Both the position numbers and the translations under genes were made by a program. The notes beneath the pieces were generated by a model that was not told the origin of the DNA, ran no database searches, and saw only the letters and a list, made by a program, of their open reading frames with translations. 64,000 nt of DNA from Chryseobacterium suipulveris (GTDB lineage Bacteria > Bacteroidota > Bacteroidia > Flavobacteriales > Weeksellaceae): assembly GCF_022811685.1 (NCBI RefSeq), contig NZ_CP094532.1, forward strand, positions 2,522,501 to 2,586,500, written 5' to 3'. Shown here in pieces: positions 17,366-26,164 of this stretch (its first letter is position 1; the number at the start of each line of letters is the position of its first letter).

Positions 17366-17440
17366 TGATTTTAAAATGAGAAAGTAGACAGCGTTTTCAT
17401 CTACGCTTCATCAATTCGCTGTATTGGATCAATTTTAAAA
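17366..17440. repeat. partial copy of the three-way-junction element
   Basis: The 353 bp gap 17186-17538 holds no gene. At 17402-17419 it has TACGCTTCATCAATTCGC, 17 bases of which are identical to 50649-50665. A stem ACAGCG (17388-17393) / CGCTGT (17417-17422) encloses it, and TTTTAAAA words flank it. It looks like a reduced member of the element at 25990 and 50557. Confidence 0.45.
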
Positions 17441-17538
17441 ATCTTTGGTGAGAATAATTGAAGTTTTTAGTTAGAAATTCCACCACAAAAAAAACCATTT
17501 TTCAAATCTTTAATCCTTAAATTTGAGAAAAATAAGTC

Positions 17539-18048
17539 ATGAGAAAAAAACTCAAAGAAATGCCTCTCTACAAAAAGGCAGACGAAATCTATCGCACCGT
17601 AAAGACGATCTGCGACCTGATTCCCGATGAAAACGAATATCTTCAGCACACCAAAATGCACCTTCAGGAAAACACGATGGTCATTATGGCGAAAATCTCC
17701 GGTGCGGAAGCGGTGAATCTGTGGGACATTAAAATGGAAAACGCCGCAATCATCCGAAAATGTGCACGCGAGCTGATGGTGAGTTACCACAGTTTGACGG
17801 CTTTCGGTTTTGACGAGGCAGACTATTACCTGATTGTGCGCAAACAGCTGGAAGAATTCAGAATGTTGTTCCGGGAATGGGTGGCTTCATTTGACCCGAA
17901 GAAATTCATCGTTGACGAATGGGGACTTTTCAACCCGCCTGGAATTCCGCAGGATTACCAACAAAGCGACGAAGAAATCGACTTCTTAGACGATGATGAA
18001 GACGAGTTGGATTTCGGTTATGACGATTTTGATGATGAGGATGAATAA
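17539..18048 (+). CDS. helical protein with acidic C-terminal tail
   Basis: Protein of 169 residues that I cannot assign with certainty. Residues 1-125 are predicted helical (KADEIYRTVKTICDLIP, AAIIRKCARELMVSYHSL, IVRKQLEEFRMLFREWV), a layout like four-helix-bundle proteins. Residues 143-169 are almost only Asp, Glu and aromatic residues (FLDDDEDELDFGYDDFDDEDE region). No signal peptide, so cytoplasmic. A perfect -7 element TAAATTTG is at 17518-17525, 13 bp before the ATG. The gene faces the Ppx/GppA gene across an inverted-repeat element. Confidence 0.75.
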   Translation: MRKKLKEMPLYKKADEIYRTVKTICDLIPDENEYLQHTKMHLQENTMVIMAKISGAEAVNLWDIKMENAAIIRKCARELMVSYHSLTAFGFDEADYYLIVRKQLEEFRMLFREWVASFDPKKFIVDEWGLFNPPGIPQDYQQSDEEIDFLDDDEDELDFGYDDFDDEDE

Positions 18049-18065
18049 ACTACGATTTCTAAGAG

Positions 18066-18292
18066 TTCAAACGCATTAATAGACAAATTCATAAAAACCA
18101 CAAAAGTCACAAAAGAAACCTGCTAAATACCACCTCTAAAGAATTTCAAAAATATTTCTTAGATACCAAAAGAAAAAATCGAAGATTTTTTTGAACTTTT
18201 GTGTCCTCTTAACTTGCTTTTCTTAACTCTATCATTGATATACAGTAAGATTTTTGTGCCTTTTGTGGTTAAAATTATAATGCGTTTGACTT
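18066..18292. repeat. inverted-repeat-bounded element (MITE-like)
   Basis: The whole 250 bp between two convergent genes is framed by inverted arms. TCAAACGCATTA (18067-18078) is inverted at 18278-18289, and AACCACAAAAG (18096-18106) at 18260-18270, followed by CACAAAA words on both sides. A further small stem AAAAATC-GAA-GATTTTT lies in the centre near 18174-18190. It could be a miniature transposable element or a large terminator structure. No coding capacity. Confidence 0.55.
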
Positions 18293-18298
18293 GCATTA

Positions 18299-19186
18299 TT
18301 ACTTCTTCCCCTTCAAACCATCATAAATACTGTGGACTAAACCATCGGCAACAGAAATTTTCGGTACGAAGATTTTGTTGATGTCGCTCCACGTCATGAC
18401 TTTGGTAAAGATTTCCAGAGCCGGAACCAAAACATCTGCGCGGTCCTCCCGAAGATTGTGCCTGATCATTCTCTCATGAACGGATAGTGAACTCAGTTCC
18501 TTATAAGTCGTTTTCAAACCCGACAGAAAAAGCGGTTTGCCGTCCTTGGTTTTGCTCATCGAAAAAATCTTGTTTATATTTCCACCGGAACCGATTGCAA
18601 CCACCGTTTTTTTGCTGTTGATATTCTTGCGAATTTCTTCTTTCATTTCCTTCCAAAGATCGTCGGTCACGAGATTGTTAAGCAATCGGATGGTGCCGAT
18701 ATTGAAAGAGTTTTTGTATTTCAGTTTACCATTTTCGTAGAAAGTAAGCTCGGTAGAACCACCGCCAACATCCACATAAAGATAAGCAAAATCTTTGTCG
18801 AGTCCTTCTGCGACGTGGTTTTCGTAAATCAAGGTAGCTTCTTCATCACCTGAAATAATTTCAATATTGATTCCTGAAGTTTTTTTCACCTCGTCAATAA
18901 TCGCTTTGCCGTTTTTCGCATCACGCATCGCGGAAGTTGCACACGCACGGTAATGTTCGACATTGTAAATCTTCATCAAATCAGAAAAAACCTTCATCGA
19001 GTCGATGACCATTTTCTCGCGTTCTGCACCGATTTCGCCGTTGGTAAAAACGTCCATCCCCAAACGGAGCGGGATTCTCAGAAGGTTTAGCTTTACGAAT
19101 TCCGGTTTCCCTTTTCTTGGTTCGTTTACTTCATTAATTAAAAGTCGTGCGGCATTACTCCCGATATCGATGGCGGCAATTCTCAT
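18299..19186 (-). CDS. Ppx/GppA phosphatase family protein
   Basis: Exopolyphosphatase / guanosine pentaphosphate phosphatase family, 295 residues from the start at 19186 (MRIAAIDIGSNAARLLI). The sugar-kinase-fold phosphate loops are IDIGSNAARL near the start and YVDVGGGSTEL near 140. It lacks the HD-like C-terminal domain of E. coli Ppx and GppA, as many Bacteroidota members do. Substrate may be polyphosphate or pppGpp. The frame extends upstream into cdd, but only from 19186 is it conserved. It lies 22 bp downstream of cdd and is probably co-transcribed. Confidence 0.9.
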   Translation of the reverse strand: MRIAAIDIGSNAARLLINEVNEPRKGKPEFVKLNLLRIPLRLGMDVFTNGEIGAEREKMVIDSMKVFSDLMKIYNVEHYRACATSAMRDAKNGKAIIDEVKKTSGINIEIISGDEEATLIYENHVAEGLDKDFAYLYVDVGGGSTELTFYENGKLKYKNSFNIGTIRLLNNLVTDDLWKEMKEEIRKNINSKKTVVAIGSGGNINKIFSMSKTKDGKPLFLSGLKTTYKELSSLSVHERMIRHNLREDRADVLVPALEIFTKVMTWSDINKIFVPKISVADGLVHSIYDGLKGKK

Positions 19187-19208
19187 GGTTTCTGAAAAAT
19201 TATTGGTC

Positions 19209-19688
19209 TTAAAGGTAAGAAGAATCAAACGAAAATGGAAGTAAATCGCGGATGGATTTGGTTTTGTAGATTTCACCATCCAATGAAGCGAAGTAAATTT
19301 CGATCTCGTCTTTCTGCTTGGATTCATATTCCAGGATCGATTGTCGGCAAGCTCCACAAGGTGGAATCGGGGTCGATGAAATGGCATCTTTTGGCGCACC
19401 GATCACAAAAAGTTTTTTGATTTTCACGTTTGGAAAATTTGCAGAAGTCCAGAAAATCGTCGTTCTCTCCGCGCACAATCCCGACGGATATGCCGCGTTT
19501 TCCTGATTGCTTCCCGTGATGATTTCGCCGTTTTCCAGAAGCACCGCACATCCTACCAAAAAGTTGGAATACGCCGCATAAGCGTTTTCACGGATTTTCT
19601 TGGCGGCATCGAAGAGTTTTTTTTCAGTCGCATCCAGCGCGTCGTAACTGCTGATGGCTTCAAAGGTGATTTTAAATTCTTTTTCCAT
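19209..19688 (-). CDS. cdd: cytidine deaminase
   Basis: Zinc enzyme converting cytidine and deoxycytidine to uridine and deoxyuridine in pyrimidine salvage. 159 residues. The zinc ligands and catalytic glutamate are C72-A-E74 (LCAER) and C111, C114 (PPCGACRQ). It is followed 22 bp later by the Ppx/GppA gene. Upstream is a near-consensus -7 (TATCTTTA around 19709-19716). Confidence 0.95.
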   Translation of the reverse strand: MEKEFKITFEAISSYDALDATEKKLFDAAKKIRENAYAAYSNFLVGCAVLLENGEIITGSNQENAAYPSGLCAERTTIFWTSANFPNVKIKKLFVIGAPKDAISSTPIPPCGACRQSILEYESKQKDEIEIYFASLDGEIYKTKSIRDLLPFSFDSSYL

Positions 19689-19732
19689 TATAAAAAATCG
19701 GGAGGTAAAGATAGGGAAATTCGGTAGATTTT

Positions 19733-19800
19733 AGATGTCAGATTTCAGATTTCAGATGTTAGATCTCAAATTGTAGGTTACAAATGGGTGCAAATGGATG
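19733..19800. repeat. AGATTTCAGAT-type degenerate repeats
   Basis: Words TAGATTTTAGATG, CAGATTTCAGATTTCAGATG and TTAGATCTC follow one another, then GGGTGCAAATGGATGCAATGG. This fills the gap between cdd and the next plus-strand gene; no gene here. Confidence 0.55.
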
Positions 19801-19868
19801 CAATGGTTACTTCTTCCTTATTAATAGATTTTGATGCTGTACTCTTCAGCAATGTTCTATTTTTGACT

Positions 19869-19876
19869 TAATTTTG
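19869..19876 (+). promoter_or_regulatory. -7 element upstream of the flavin oxidoreductase
   Basis: TAATTTTG at 19869-19876 is a perfect -7 element but lacks a -33 at the right distance. Transcription from it would place the 9 bp tandem repeat at 19884-19937 in the leader. Confidence 0.4.
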
Positions 19877-19883
19877 CAATGAT

Positions 19884-19937
19884 CAACAATTGCAACAACT
19901 GCAACTATTGCAACAATCGCAACCACTACAACAAAAT
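19884..19937 (+). repeat. six 9 bp tandem repeats (CAACAATTG type)
   Basis: Six units of 9 bp, CAACAATTG, CAACAACTG, CAACTATTG, CAACAATCG, CAACCACTA, CAACAAAAT, end 9 bp before the ATG of the flavin oxidoreductase. They are a multiple of three and contain in-frame TTG codons, so some gene callers would extend the protein into them as a Gln/Leu-rich tail. Confidence 0.85.
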
Positions 19938-19946
19938 CAAATACAA

Positions 19947-20996
19947 ATGACCCTCTACTCCAAAATATCTTTCCGCAATCTCGAACTCAGCAACCGATGG
20001 GTAATGTCGCCGATGTGTATGTACTCCTGCGAAAACGGTGTTCCAAATGATTTTCATTTCGTGCATTACGCGAGTCGCGCTCAAGGCGGAACTGGACTGA
20101 TCATCGTGGAAGCAACCGGCGTTGTCCCGGAAGGAAGGATCACCAATAAATGTACTGGAATCTGGAACGACGAGCAGAAAACCGCCTTTTCTAAAATCGT
20201 GAAATTCATCCACGCAAACACAGAATCCAAAATTGGGATTCAGTTAGCGCACGCCGGAAGAAAAGCTTCAACCTGGAACGGGAAACAAATCTCTTTGGAA
20301 GAAGGTTGGGAAACCGTGGCTCCATCGCCGATTCCTTATTTGGAAGGCGAACGAATTCCGCACGAACTTTCAGTTTCGGAAATCAAAGATTTGGTAAAAA
20401 ATTTTCAGGATGCCGCGATCAGAAGTTTGGAGGCAGGTTTTGATCTGATTGAAATTCACGCTGCACACGGATATTTGATTCACCAGTTTTTGTCGCCGTT
20501 ATCGAATGTGCGAACCGATGAATACGGCGGAAGTTTTGAAAACCGAATCCGGTTTTTATTGGAAATCGTTGATGCCGTGAATGAGGTTTTGGATGATGAC
20601 CACCCACTTTTTGTAAGAATCTCGGGAACTGAATATGCTGAAAACGGCTGGAACATTTCCGACAGTGTGGAACTCGCAAAGATCCTGAAACAAAGAAAAG
20701 TTGACCTCATCGATGTTTCGAGCGGCGGGAATATCCACGGTGCAAAAATAACTTTGTTTGATGGTTACCAAGTTCCTTTCGCTTCCGAAATTAAAAAAGA
20801 TTCGGGAATGAGAACCGGCGCGGTCGGATTAATCAAAACTGCAGAACAGGCAGAAGAAATTTTGCAGAACGGCGACGCAGACTTGATTTTCGTGGCGCGG
20901 GAAATTTTGAGAAATCCTTATTTGGCGATACAGAATTCATTTAAAGAAAACCAAAACTGTTTTTTCCCTCCTCAGTATGAAAGAGCAAAACCTTGA
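19947..20996 (+). CDS. old yellow enzyme family NADH:flavin oxidoreductase (YqjM type)
   Basis: FMN-dependent ene-reductase of 349 residues that reduces activated carbon double bonds with NAD(P)H. Landmarks of the thermophilic-like/YqjM class: the redox-tuning cysteine C24 (SPMCMYSC), H102 (AHAGRKA), the substrate-binding pair H171/H174 with Y176 (HAAHGYLIHQFLSP), and the FMN-phosphate region EYGGSFENR and FVAREILRNP. The start at 19947 (MTLYSKISFRNLEL) is preferred to an upstream TTG inside the 9 bp tandem repeat. Physiological substrate unknown. Confidence 0.92.
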   Translation: MTLYSKISFRNLELSNRWVMSPMCMYSCENGVPNDFHFVHYASRAQGGTGLIIVEATGVVPEGRITNKCTGIWNDEQKTAFSKIVKFIHANTESKIGIQLAHAGRKASTWNGKQISLEEGWETVAPSPIPYLEGERIPHELSVSEIKDLVKNFQDAAIRSLEAGFDLIEIHAAHGYLIHQFLSPLSNVRTDEYGGSFENRIRFLLEIVDAVNEVLDDDHPLFVRISGTEYAENGWNISDSVELAKILKQRKVDLIDVSSGGNIHGAKITLFDGYQVPFASEIKKDSGMRTGAVGLIKTAEQAEEILQNGDADLIFVAREILRNPYLAIQNSFKENQNCFFPPQYERAKP

Positions 20997-21074
20997 TTAA
21001 ATGTTACGAAATCAAAGATGGATGGATTCAATGCGCGAATAAATAATTTTTGAAACAGTAGAAAAAAAACCGGT

Positions 21075-21107
21075 TTTGACTTTTATATTAATTTTTTCAT
21101 AATTTTA
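21075..21107 (+). promoter_or_regulatory. promoter of the M23 peptidase gene
   Basis: -33 TTTG at 21075-21078 and a -7 of TAATTTTA (one mismatch) at 21100-21107, spacer 21 bp. Leader of about 20 nt to the ATG at 21133. Confidence 0.4.
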
Positions 21108-21132
21108 CTAACAACGTAAAAACTAATTTATC

Positions 21133-22515
21133 ATGAAAAAAATTATTCTACTTCCCCTATTTCTGTTGGGATTTTGGGGAATGTCTCAAAACAGCATTCA
21201 ATCCGGTTTCGGAGAATTTAAGTTCAACCAAGCCAAAACACCATGTTTAACAAAAGAACAGCATGACGAAATTTCCGCTCAACTTGATCAAAGTGCGAAA
21301 CTTCTTCAGGCGGAAGGTAAATTATTAATTTCACCCAAAGCTCCGCCGCTAAAATTTATCTGGCCGGTAAGAAAATCCGCCACTGCTCCCTACGAAAATG
21401 TCTGGAGCATCAGTAATCATGTAGATCACGACCTCAATTATCCAAACCAGCTAAAAGACTGGAATTGCGGTACCAGAACTTACGATACTGCAGACGGCTA
21501 CAATCATCAGGGAATTGATATTTTTACGTGGCCTTTTACATGGTTCCAGTTTGAAAATAATCAGGCGGAAATTATTGCTGCAGCAGACGGAGTAATTATC
21601 TACAAATCTGACGGAAATTTTGATAAAAACTGCGCTTTCAACAGCTCCAACTGGAATGCGGTTTACGTGCAGCATTCCGATGGTAGCAGAGCTTGGTACG
21701 GACACATGAAAAAAAATTCTCTCACTCCCAAACCTGTAGGTGCAGCAGTAGTTGCAGGTGAATATTTAGGAATTGTCGGCAGTTCCGGAAATTCTACCGG
21801 TCCGCATCTGCATTTTGAAGTGTATGACAGCAACAATCAACTTGTGGATACTTATCAAGGTCCCTGCAACGATTTTGTATCCGGAAATATTTCCTGGTGG
21901 CAAGTTCAAAAACCTTATCAAGACCCAAAAATCAATGCCGTTCTTACCCACACCGCACCGCCTAATTTTGGAACCTGTCCTACTACAGAAATAACTTACC
22001 AAAAAGATGATTTCGTTAGCGGAAGCAACGTTGTAGCGGCAGTTTATCTTGCAGATCAAAAACCGGGAATGGTTATTGTAGTGCGGCTTATCCGTCCGGA
22101 TGGAACCGTAGCTTTTACAACCAGTATTAATTCAACGACGTTCTACGCAGCAAGTTTTTGGTACTGGACTTTGCCGGCAGGAACCTTCAATATGAACGGG
22201 AACTGGAAGTTTTCAGCAAATGCCGAAGGAACAACAGTGACGCACAATTTTACTTACGGGATTTTAAATACGCAAGATCATGATGCTAAAAGCATTGAAA
22301 TATTCCCAAATCCAACCAAAGATTTCTTAAATATTCAGGGACTTGGTGCCGAAAAAATAAAAAGAGTTTCCGCTTATGACGCATCGGGAAAAATGATAAG
22401 TCTTCAGGCGGCGAAAAAGGATCAGGTTAATGTATCTGATTTAGAAAATGGCTCTTATGTTTTAATGATTCAGACCGACCATAAAACTTATAAAAAGAAA
22501 TTCATCAAAAAATAA
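21133..22515 (+). CDS. M23 peptidase with T9SS sorting domain
   Basis: Secreted peptidoglycan endopeptidase-like protein of 460 residues. Signal peptide 1-18, M23/LytM domain about 85-240, a beta-rich region 270-375, and a type IX sorting domain from about 385 (IEIFPNPTKDF ... GSYVLMIQTDHKTYKKKFIKK region). Zinc ligands fit H125-x3-D129 (HQGID) and H227 in HLHFE, with H191 and H225 as catalytic histidines. Such enzymes either cut neighbouring cells' wall peptides or other glycine-rich proteins. It is a single-gene unit with its own promoter and a shared terminator. Confidence 0.92.
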   Translation: MKKIILLPLFLLGFWGMSQNSIQSGFGEFKFNQAKTPCLTKEQHDEISAQLDQSAKLLQAEGKLLISPKAPPLKFIWPVRKSATAPYENVWSISNHVDHDLNYPNQLKDWNCGTRTYDTADGYNHQGIDIFTWPFTWFQFENNQAEIIAAADGVIIYKSDGNFDKNCAFNSSNWNAVYVQHSDGSRAWYGHMKKNSLTPKPVGAAVVAGEYLGIVGSSGNSTGPHLHFEVYDSNNQLVDTYQGPCNDFVSGNISWWQVQKPYQDPKINAVLTHTAPPNFGTCPTTEITYQKDDFVSGSNVVAAVYLADQKPGMVIVVRLIRPDGTVAFTTSINSTTFYAASFWYWTLPAGTFNMNGNWKFSANAEGTTVTHNFTYGILNTQDHDAKSIEIFPNPTKDFLNIQGLGAEKIKRVSAYDASGKMISLQAAKKDQVNVSDLENGSYVLMIQTDHKTYKKKFIKK

Positions 22516-22538
22516 TTCCTTTAAAAATTTTAACAAAA

Positions 22539-22571
22539 AAATCCCTGACTTACAATAAAAATCAGGGATTT
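22539..22571. terminator. bidirectional terminator between M23 gene and hemL
   Basis: Perfect stem AAATCCCTGA (22539-22548) / TCAGGGATTT (22562-22571), with A run before and T run after, so it serves the plus-strand peptidase gene and the minus-strand hemL. Confidence 0.85.
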
Positions 22572-22577
22572 GTTTTT

Positions 22578-23861
22578 TTACGAATATTCAAATTTTCTAA
22601 TGACTTCCAGCGTCTTGTCGATTTCCTTTTCTTTAATAGCGTCAGAAATAAACCACGTTTCAAAACCACTCGGCGGAAGATAAATCCCGTTTTCCAAAAG
22701 CTGGTGGAAGAAATTGTTGAACAGCGAGTGGTTCGCCATCGCCGCCTCGTCGAAATTAGAAACCGAAGTCGCGTGGAAAAACACACTCATCATCGATCCT
22801 TTCCTGTTAATGCGGTGCGGAATATTCTTAGAATTCAAAATCTTGCCAATTTCGAAGTCGAGGGTTTCAGTAGCTTTGTTGATATTTTGATAAAAGCTCG
22901 CATCCTTCTTGATGAGTTCCAAAGTAGTCAAACCAGCCCTCATCGCCAAAGGATTCCCGCTCAAAGTTCCCGCCTGGTAAACCGCGCCTCTCGGAGCAAG
23001 ATGGTTCATAATTTCATTTCTTCCCGCAAAAGCACCGACCGGCATTCCGCCACCGATTACTTTTCCGAAGGTTACCAAATCCGCTTTCACATTGAAAACT
23101 TCCTGGGCTCCGCCAAAAGCCAAACGGAAACCTGTCATCACTTCATCAAAAATCAAAAGCGCACCATTTTCGTCACAGATCGTACGGAGTTTTTGTAGGA
23201 AATTATTTTCCGGCAAAACGCAACCCATATTTCCTGCAACCGGCTCGATGATGATGGCGGCAATTTCTCCTTCGTTGTGTCTGAACAAATCTTCGACCTG
23301 CTCAAAATCATTGTATCGCGCAAGAAGTGTGTCTTTTGCCGTTCCCGCAGTAACTCCGGGTGAATTCGGATTCCCGAAAGTTGCGGCACCACTTCCCGCT
23401 TTAATTAAAAACGAATCCGAATGTCCGTGATAGCAACCTTCGAATTTGATAATTTTATCTCTTCCCGTAAAACCTCTCGCCAAACGGATTGCACTCATAC
23501 ACGCTTCAGTTCCCGAAGAAACCATTCTGATCTGGTCGATATTCGGCACATTTTCCACGATGAGTTTTGCAATTTCTGTTTCGAGTTCGGTAGGTGTTCC
23601 GTAGGAAAACCCGTTTTCTGCCTGCTTCTGGATGGCTTCCAAAACCTCGGGATGCGTGTGTCCCAAAATCGCCGGTCCCCACGAATTGATATAGTCGATG
23701 TAAACATTATCGTCCACATCGGTCATGTACGCACCTTTTGCATATTTCATAAAAACGGGAACTCCGCCAACAGATTTAAAGGCACGAACTGGTGAATTTA
23801 CTCCACCCGGAATATATTTTTGGGCTTCGTCAAAAAGCGCCGAACTTCTTTGATATAACAT
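22578..23861 (-). CDS. hemL: glutamate-1-semialdehyde 2,1-aminomutase
   Basis: PLP enzyme making 5-aminolevulinate for haem in the C5 pathway. 427 residues, full length. The PLP lysine is K267 in [15 protein letters not shown], and the gatekeeper region [15 protein letters not shown] and GCYHGHSDS are typical. The aminomutase motif [14 protein letters not shown] follows. Downstream gene on the same strand is none; the LysM glucosaminidase lies upstream with a 29 bp gap, so the two are probably one operon. Confidence 0.96.
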   Translation of the reverse strand: MLYQRSSALFDEAQKYIPGGVNSPVRAFKSVGGVPVFMKYAKGAYMTDVDDNVYIDYINSWGPAILGHTHPEVLEAIQKQAENGFSYGTPTELETEIAKLIVENVPNIDQIRMVSSGTEACMSAIRLARGFTGRDKIIKFEGCYHGHSDSFLIKAGSGAATFGNPNSPGVTAGTAKDTLLARYNDFEQVEDLFRHNEGEIAAIIIEPVAGNMGCVLPENNFLQKLRTICDENGALLIFDEVMTGFRLAFGGAQEVFNVKADLVTFGKVIGGGMPVGAFAGRNEIMNHLAPRGAVYQAGTLSGNPLAMRAGLTTLELIKKDASFYQNINKATETLDFEIGKILNSKNIPHRINRKGSMMSVFFHATSVSNFDEAAMANHSLFNNFFHQLLENGIYLPPSGFETWFISDAIKEKEIDKTLEVIRKFEYS

Positions 23862-23890
23862 TTTATAGGTGATGAATGATGAGTGATAAA

Positions 23891-24940
23891 TTATCCTCTC
23901 GGTTTTTTTTCCTGCAGGTAAATGAGCTGTCCCGGTTTTGGTTGCTGTCCGAAATCCATTCTGTTTTTTGAGTAGAGTTTCTTCAGCTTGATGCCAAATT
24001 TCTGCGAAATATAGTGCATCGATTCGCCGGCTTGAGATTTATACGTGGCAATATTTCCTGTGGATGATTTTGATTCGAGGAAGAGGATGTCGTTTTTTCT
24101 GACATGGTCGCTGTCGAGCTCGTTCCATCTCAGCAAACGACTTTGGCTGATTCCGAATTTTTTCGAAAGCGACGCCAAATCCATATCGTCGGGAACAATG
24201 ATGAATTTGCGGTTTTCGTTCGGATGGCTTTTAATTAAGATTGAATTCAGAAGCTCCGTTTTGCTGACGATTTTCTCAACTTTTTCCTTTTGCTTTGCGT
24301 AGGAAGTTTGTTCATAAGGAACTGTTACCGTAACTGGTTTTGTATTGGCTTTATTTTGTTCGAGCTTTGCCATAAAAACCTGGTCATTGCGCAAATCGGG
24401 ATAGAGTTTAAGAATTGCGTAATGCACCTCTTTTGAATTGGTATTGTCGAATTCGTACAGTTTCAGTTTTTCGATTTTGTCGATCAGAATATAGGCGTAT
24501 CGCGGATTGGTGGCGTAACCTGCCTTCTTCAGTCCGTGTGCCCATCCTTTGTAATCTTTGATATCGAGTTTGAAAAGGTTGACGTAATATTTTCGGTATG
24601 CCAGGAATTTAGAGTGGTCTTCATAGGAATCTCTCGGGTCGTCGTACACGCGGAAACATTCATTCGGAGCATCATCGGTGTGCGCCATTGTTTTTCCGGT
24701 CCAGTCTTCTTTGCATTTAATTCCGAAATGGTTATTTCCCTGGATTGCCAATCGGCTTTGTCCACCACCAGTTTCCAGAATTCCCTGTGCCAAAGTGATT
24801 GAGGCGGGAATTTTATACTTCTCCATTTCCTCTACGGCATAAGCTGCAAATTTCTGCACGTACTGGTCATCGTTTTTCCAGGATTGCGAATAGGTTTTTG
24901 ATAGAAAAAATACAGTAAAAGCAAAAAATATTTTTCTCAT
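23891..24940 (-). CDS. glucosaminidase with two LysM domains
   Basis: Exported peptidoglycan hydrolase of 349 residues, FlgJ-like/mannosyl-glycoprotein endo-N-acetylglucosaminidase family. Signal peptide [19 protein letters not shown], catalytic domain about 25-170 with the glutamate in [13 protein letters not shown] and the motif [12 protein letters not shown], then two LysM repeats at about 250-297 and 302-346 that bind the glycan. The start at 24940 excludes 20 codons with no signal-peptide character. Probable role in cell separation or turnover. Its frame upstream overlaps the next gene's end. Confidence 0.92.
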   Translation of the reverse strand: MRKIFFAFTVFFLSKTYSQSWKNDDQYVQKFAAYAVEEMEKYKIPASITLAQGILETGGGQSRLAIQGNNHFGIKCKEDWTGKTMAHTDDAPNECFRVYDDPRDSYEDHSKFLAYRKYYVNLFKLDIKDYKGWAHGLKKAGYATNPRYAYILIDKIEKLKLYEFDNTNSKEVHYAILKLYPDLRNDQVFMAKLEQNKANTKPVTVTVPYEQTSYAKQKEKVEKIVSKTELLNSILIKSHPNENRKFIIVPDDMDLASLSKKFGISQSRLLRWNELDSDHVRKNDILFLESKSSTGNIATYKSQAGESMHYISQKFGIKLKKLYSKNRMDFGQQPKPGQLIYLQEKKPRG

Positions 24941-24984
24941 AAATGGATTTATATTTTGGCTAAATGGACATTTACTTTTTTTAA

Positions 24985-25010
24985 ATGGGCTAAAGCCCAT
25001 TCCTATTGAT
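24985..25010. repeat. GGGCTAAAGCCC hairpin repeat, copy 1
   Basis: ATGGGCTAAAGCCCAT (24985-25000) followed by TCCTATT. The same core and tail, GGGCTAAAGCCCGCTCCTATT, recurs at 29499-29519. Here the repeat supplies the last codons and the stop of the adjoining deaminase gene. Confidence 0.7.
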
Positions 25011-25907
25011 AATGACTGTTCTATTTTGCTTTTTCAGCATTTCGTTGGCTCCCTCGATTCCCTGCAATCCGCCGGTATGGAAACAGAGGATTCTACTGTT
25101 TTCGGGAAAGAAACCCTCATCAATCAACTCGAAAACTTTCTGCATCATTTTCCCGGTGTAAATGGGATCCAATTGAATCCCGAACTCTGCTGAAAACCAA
25201 TTGATAAAACGGATATTTTCGTCATTTATTTTACCATAACCCCCGAAATCTGCCTCGATCAGCGAAAAATTTTCATTTCCTGACAGTTCTGAAATTTTAG
25301 TTTTCAAGGAGTTGTCATCAACAACTTTAAAGCCCAAAACTTTCTGGTCATCTCCCGCAAATTTCGAGATTCCTGCAATCGTTCCGCCAGTTCCCACCGC
25401 GGTGCAAAGATAATTAAAACTTTTTGTATCGCTGCTTAACATATGCTGAATGCCATCTACAGCGAGATTGTTGGTTCCTCCGTCTGGAATGATCAAGCTA
25501 CTCGGAAATTCGTTCTCCAATTTTTTGGTTAATGAAACTTTGTTGCGGTATTCTTCCCTCGAGACAAATCGAAAATCCATTCCGTTGGAACTGGCAAATT
25601 TCAAAGTCGGGTTTTGTTCCCATTTTTGTTGGAGTTCCTCGCCGCGGATGATGCCCAAAGTTTTGATCCCCAGATTTTTTCCCAATGCGGAAACCGCAGA
25701 AATGTGGTTGGAGAATGCGCCGCCAAAAGTGATGATTAAAGGGTTTTTCGGATTTCTTTCTAAATAGTGATTGATATTATAGAACAGTTTCCAGAATTTG
25801 TTTCCTGAAATTTCGGGATCGATCAGATCTTCTCTTTTGATAAAAAGACGGACGCTTTTGTTTAATGGAATTTCGGTGATGGGAATTTTTATGGTGGGAA
25901 AATTCAT
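24990..25907 (-). CDS. PLP-dependent ACC deaminase/D-cysteine desulfhydrase family protein
   Basis: Fold II PLP enzyme of 305 residues. The PLP lysine is K37 (SGNKFWKL) and the cofactor-binding SNH follows (GGAFSNHI, S66-H68); a glycine loop TAVGTGGT binds the phosphate. Family members are ACC deaminase or D-cysteine desulfhydrase; the sequence alone does not decide, and no ethylene-precursor context exists here. The last residues RNGL and the stop codon are encoded by a dispersed palindromic repeat, so the true C-terminus may have been trimmed by it. Confidence 0.85.
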   Translation of the reverse strand: MNFPTIKIPITEIPLNKSVRLFIKREDLIDPEISGNKFWKLFYNINHYLERNPKNPLIITFGGAFSNHISAVSALGKNLGIKTLGIIRGEELQQKWEQNPTLKFASSNGMDFRFVSREEYRNKVSLTKKLENEFPSSLIIPDGGTNNLAVDGIQHMLSSDTKSFNYLCTAVGTGGTIAGISKFAGDDQKVLGFKVVDDNSLKTKISELSGNENFSLIEADFGGYGKINDENIRFINWFSAEFGIQLDPIYTGKMMQKVFELIDEGFFPENSRILCFHTGGLQGIEGANEMLKKQNRTVIINRNGL

Positions 25908-25989
25908 TTTCTTGATTCTCGCTAGTTGTACAAATTACGGAGAATTATTTTGGGAGAAAAAGTGAGCGGAGAAATTTTTTGCCAATTCA

Positions 25990-26140
25990 AAAACGCAAAG
26001 CATTTTCAAAAAATCCTATTCGAGGTAGCAAAGTTGGCGGATCAATCCGCTGATTAAAGAGATGCTTCATCAATCCGCATTTTGCGGAGTTCGCTTTGCT
26101 TCCTCTATGTACGACGAAATTAAAATAAATCTTTGCGATT
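25990..26140. repeat. three-way-junction element, copy 1
   Basis: Outer arms CGCAAAG (25994-26000) / CTTTGCG (26131-26137); inner closing stem GAGGTAGCAAAG (26022-26033) / CTTTGCTTCCTC (26094-26105); two hairpins inside, GCGGAT-CA-ATCCGC (26037-26050) and TCCGC-ATTTT-GCGGA (26074-26088), separated by GATGCTTCATCAAT. The locus at 50557-50727 has the same plan with different stem sequences. No gene in this part of the 450 bp gap. Confidence 0.65.
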
Positions 26141-26164
26141 TTCTTTAACACAAATGCACGAATT

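Noticed and set aside
21133..22515. M23 peptidase as a bacteriocin
   Set aside because: It has a type IX sorting domain and no immunity partner; a general envelope or secreted peptidase is simpler.
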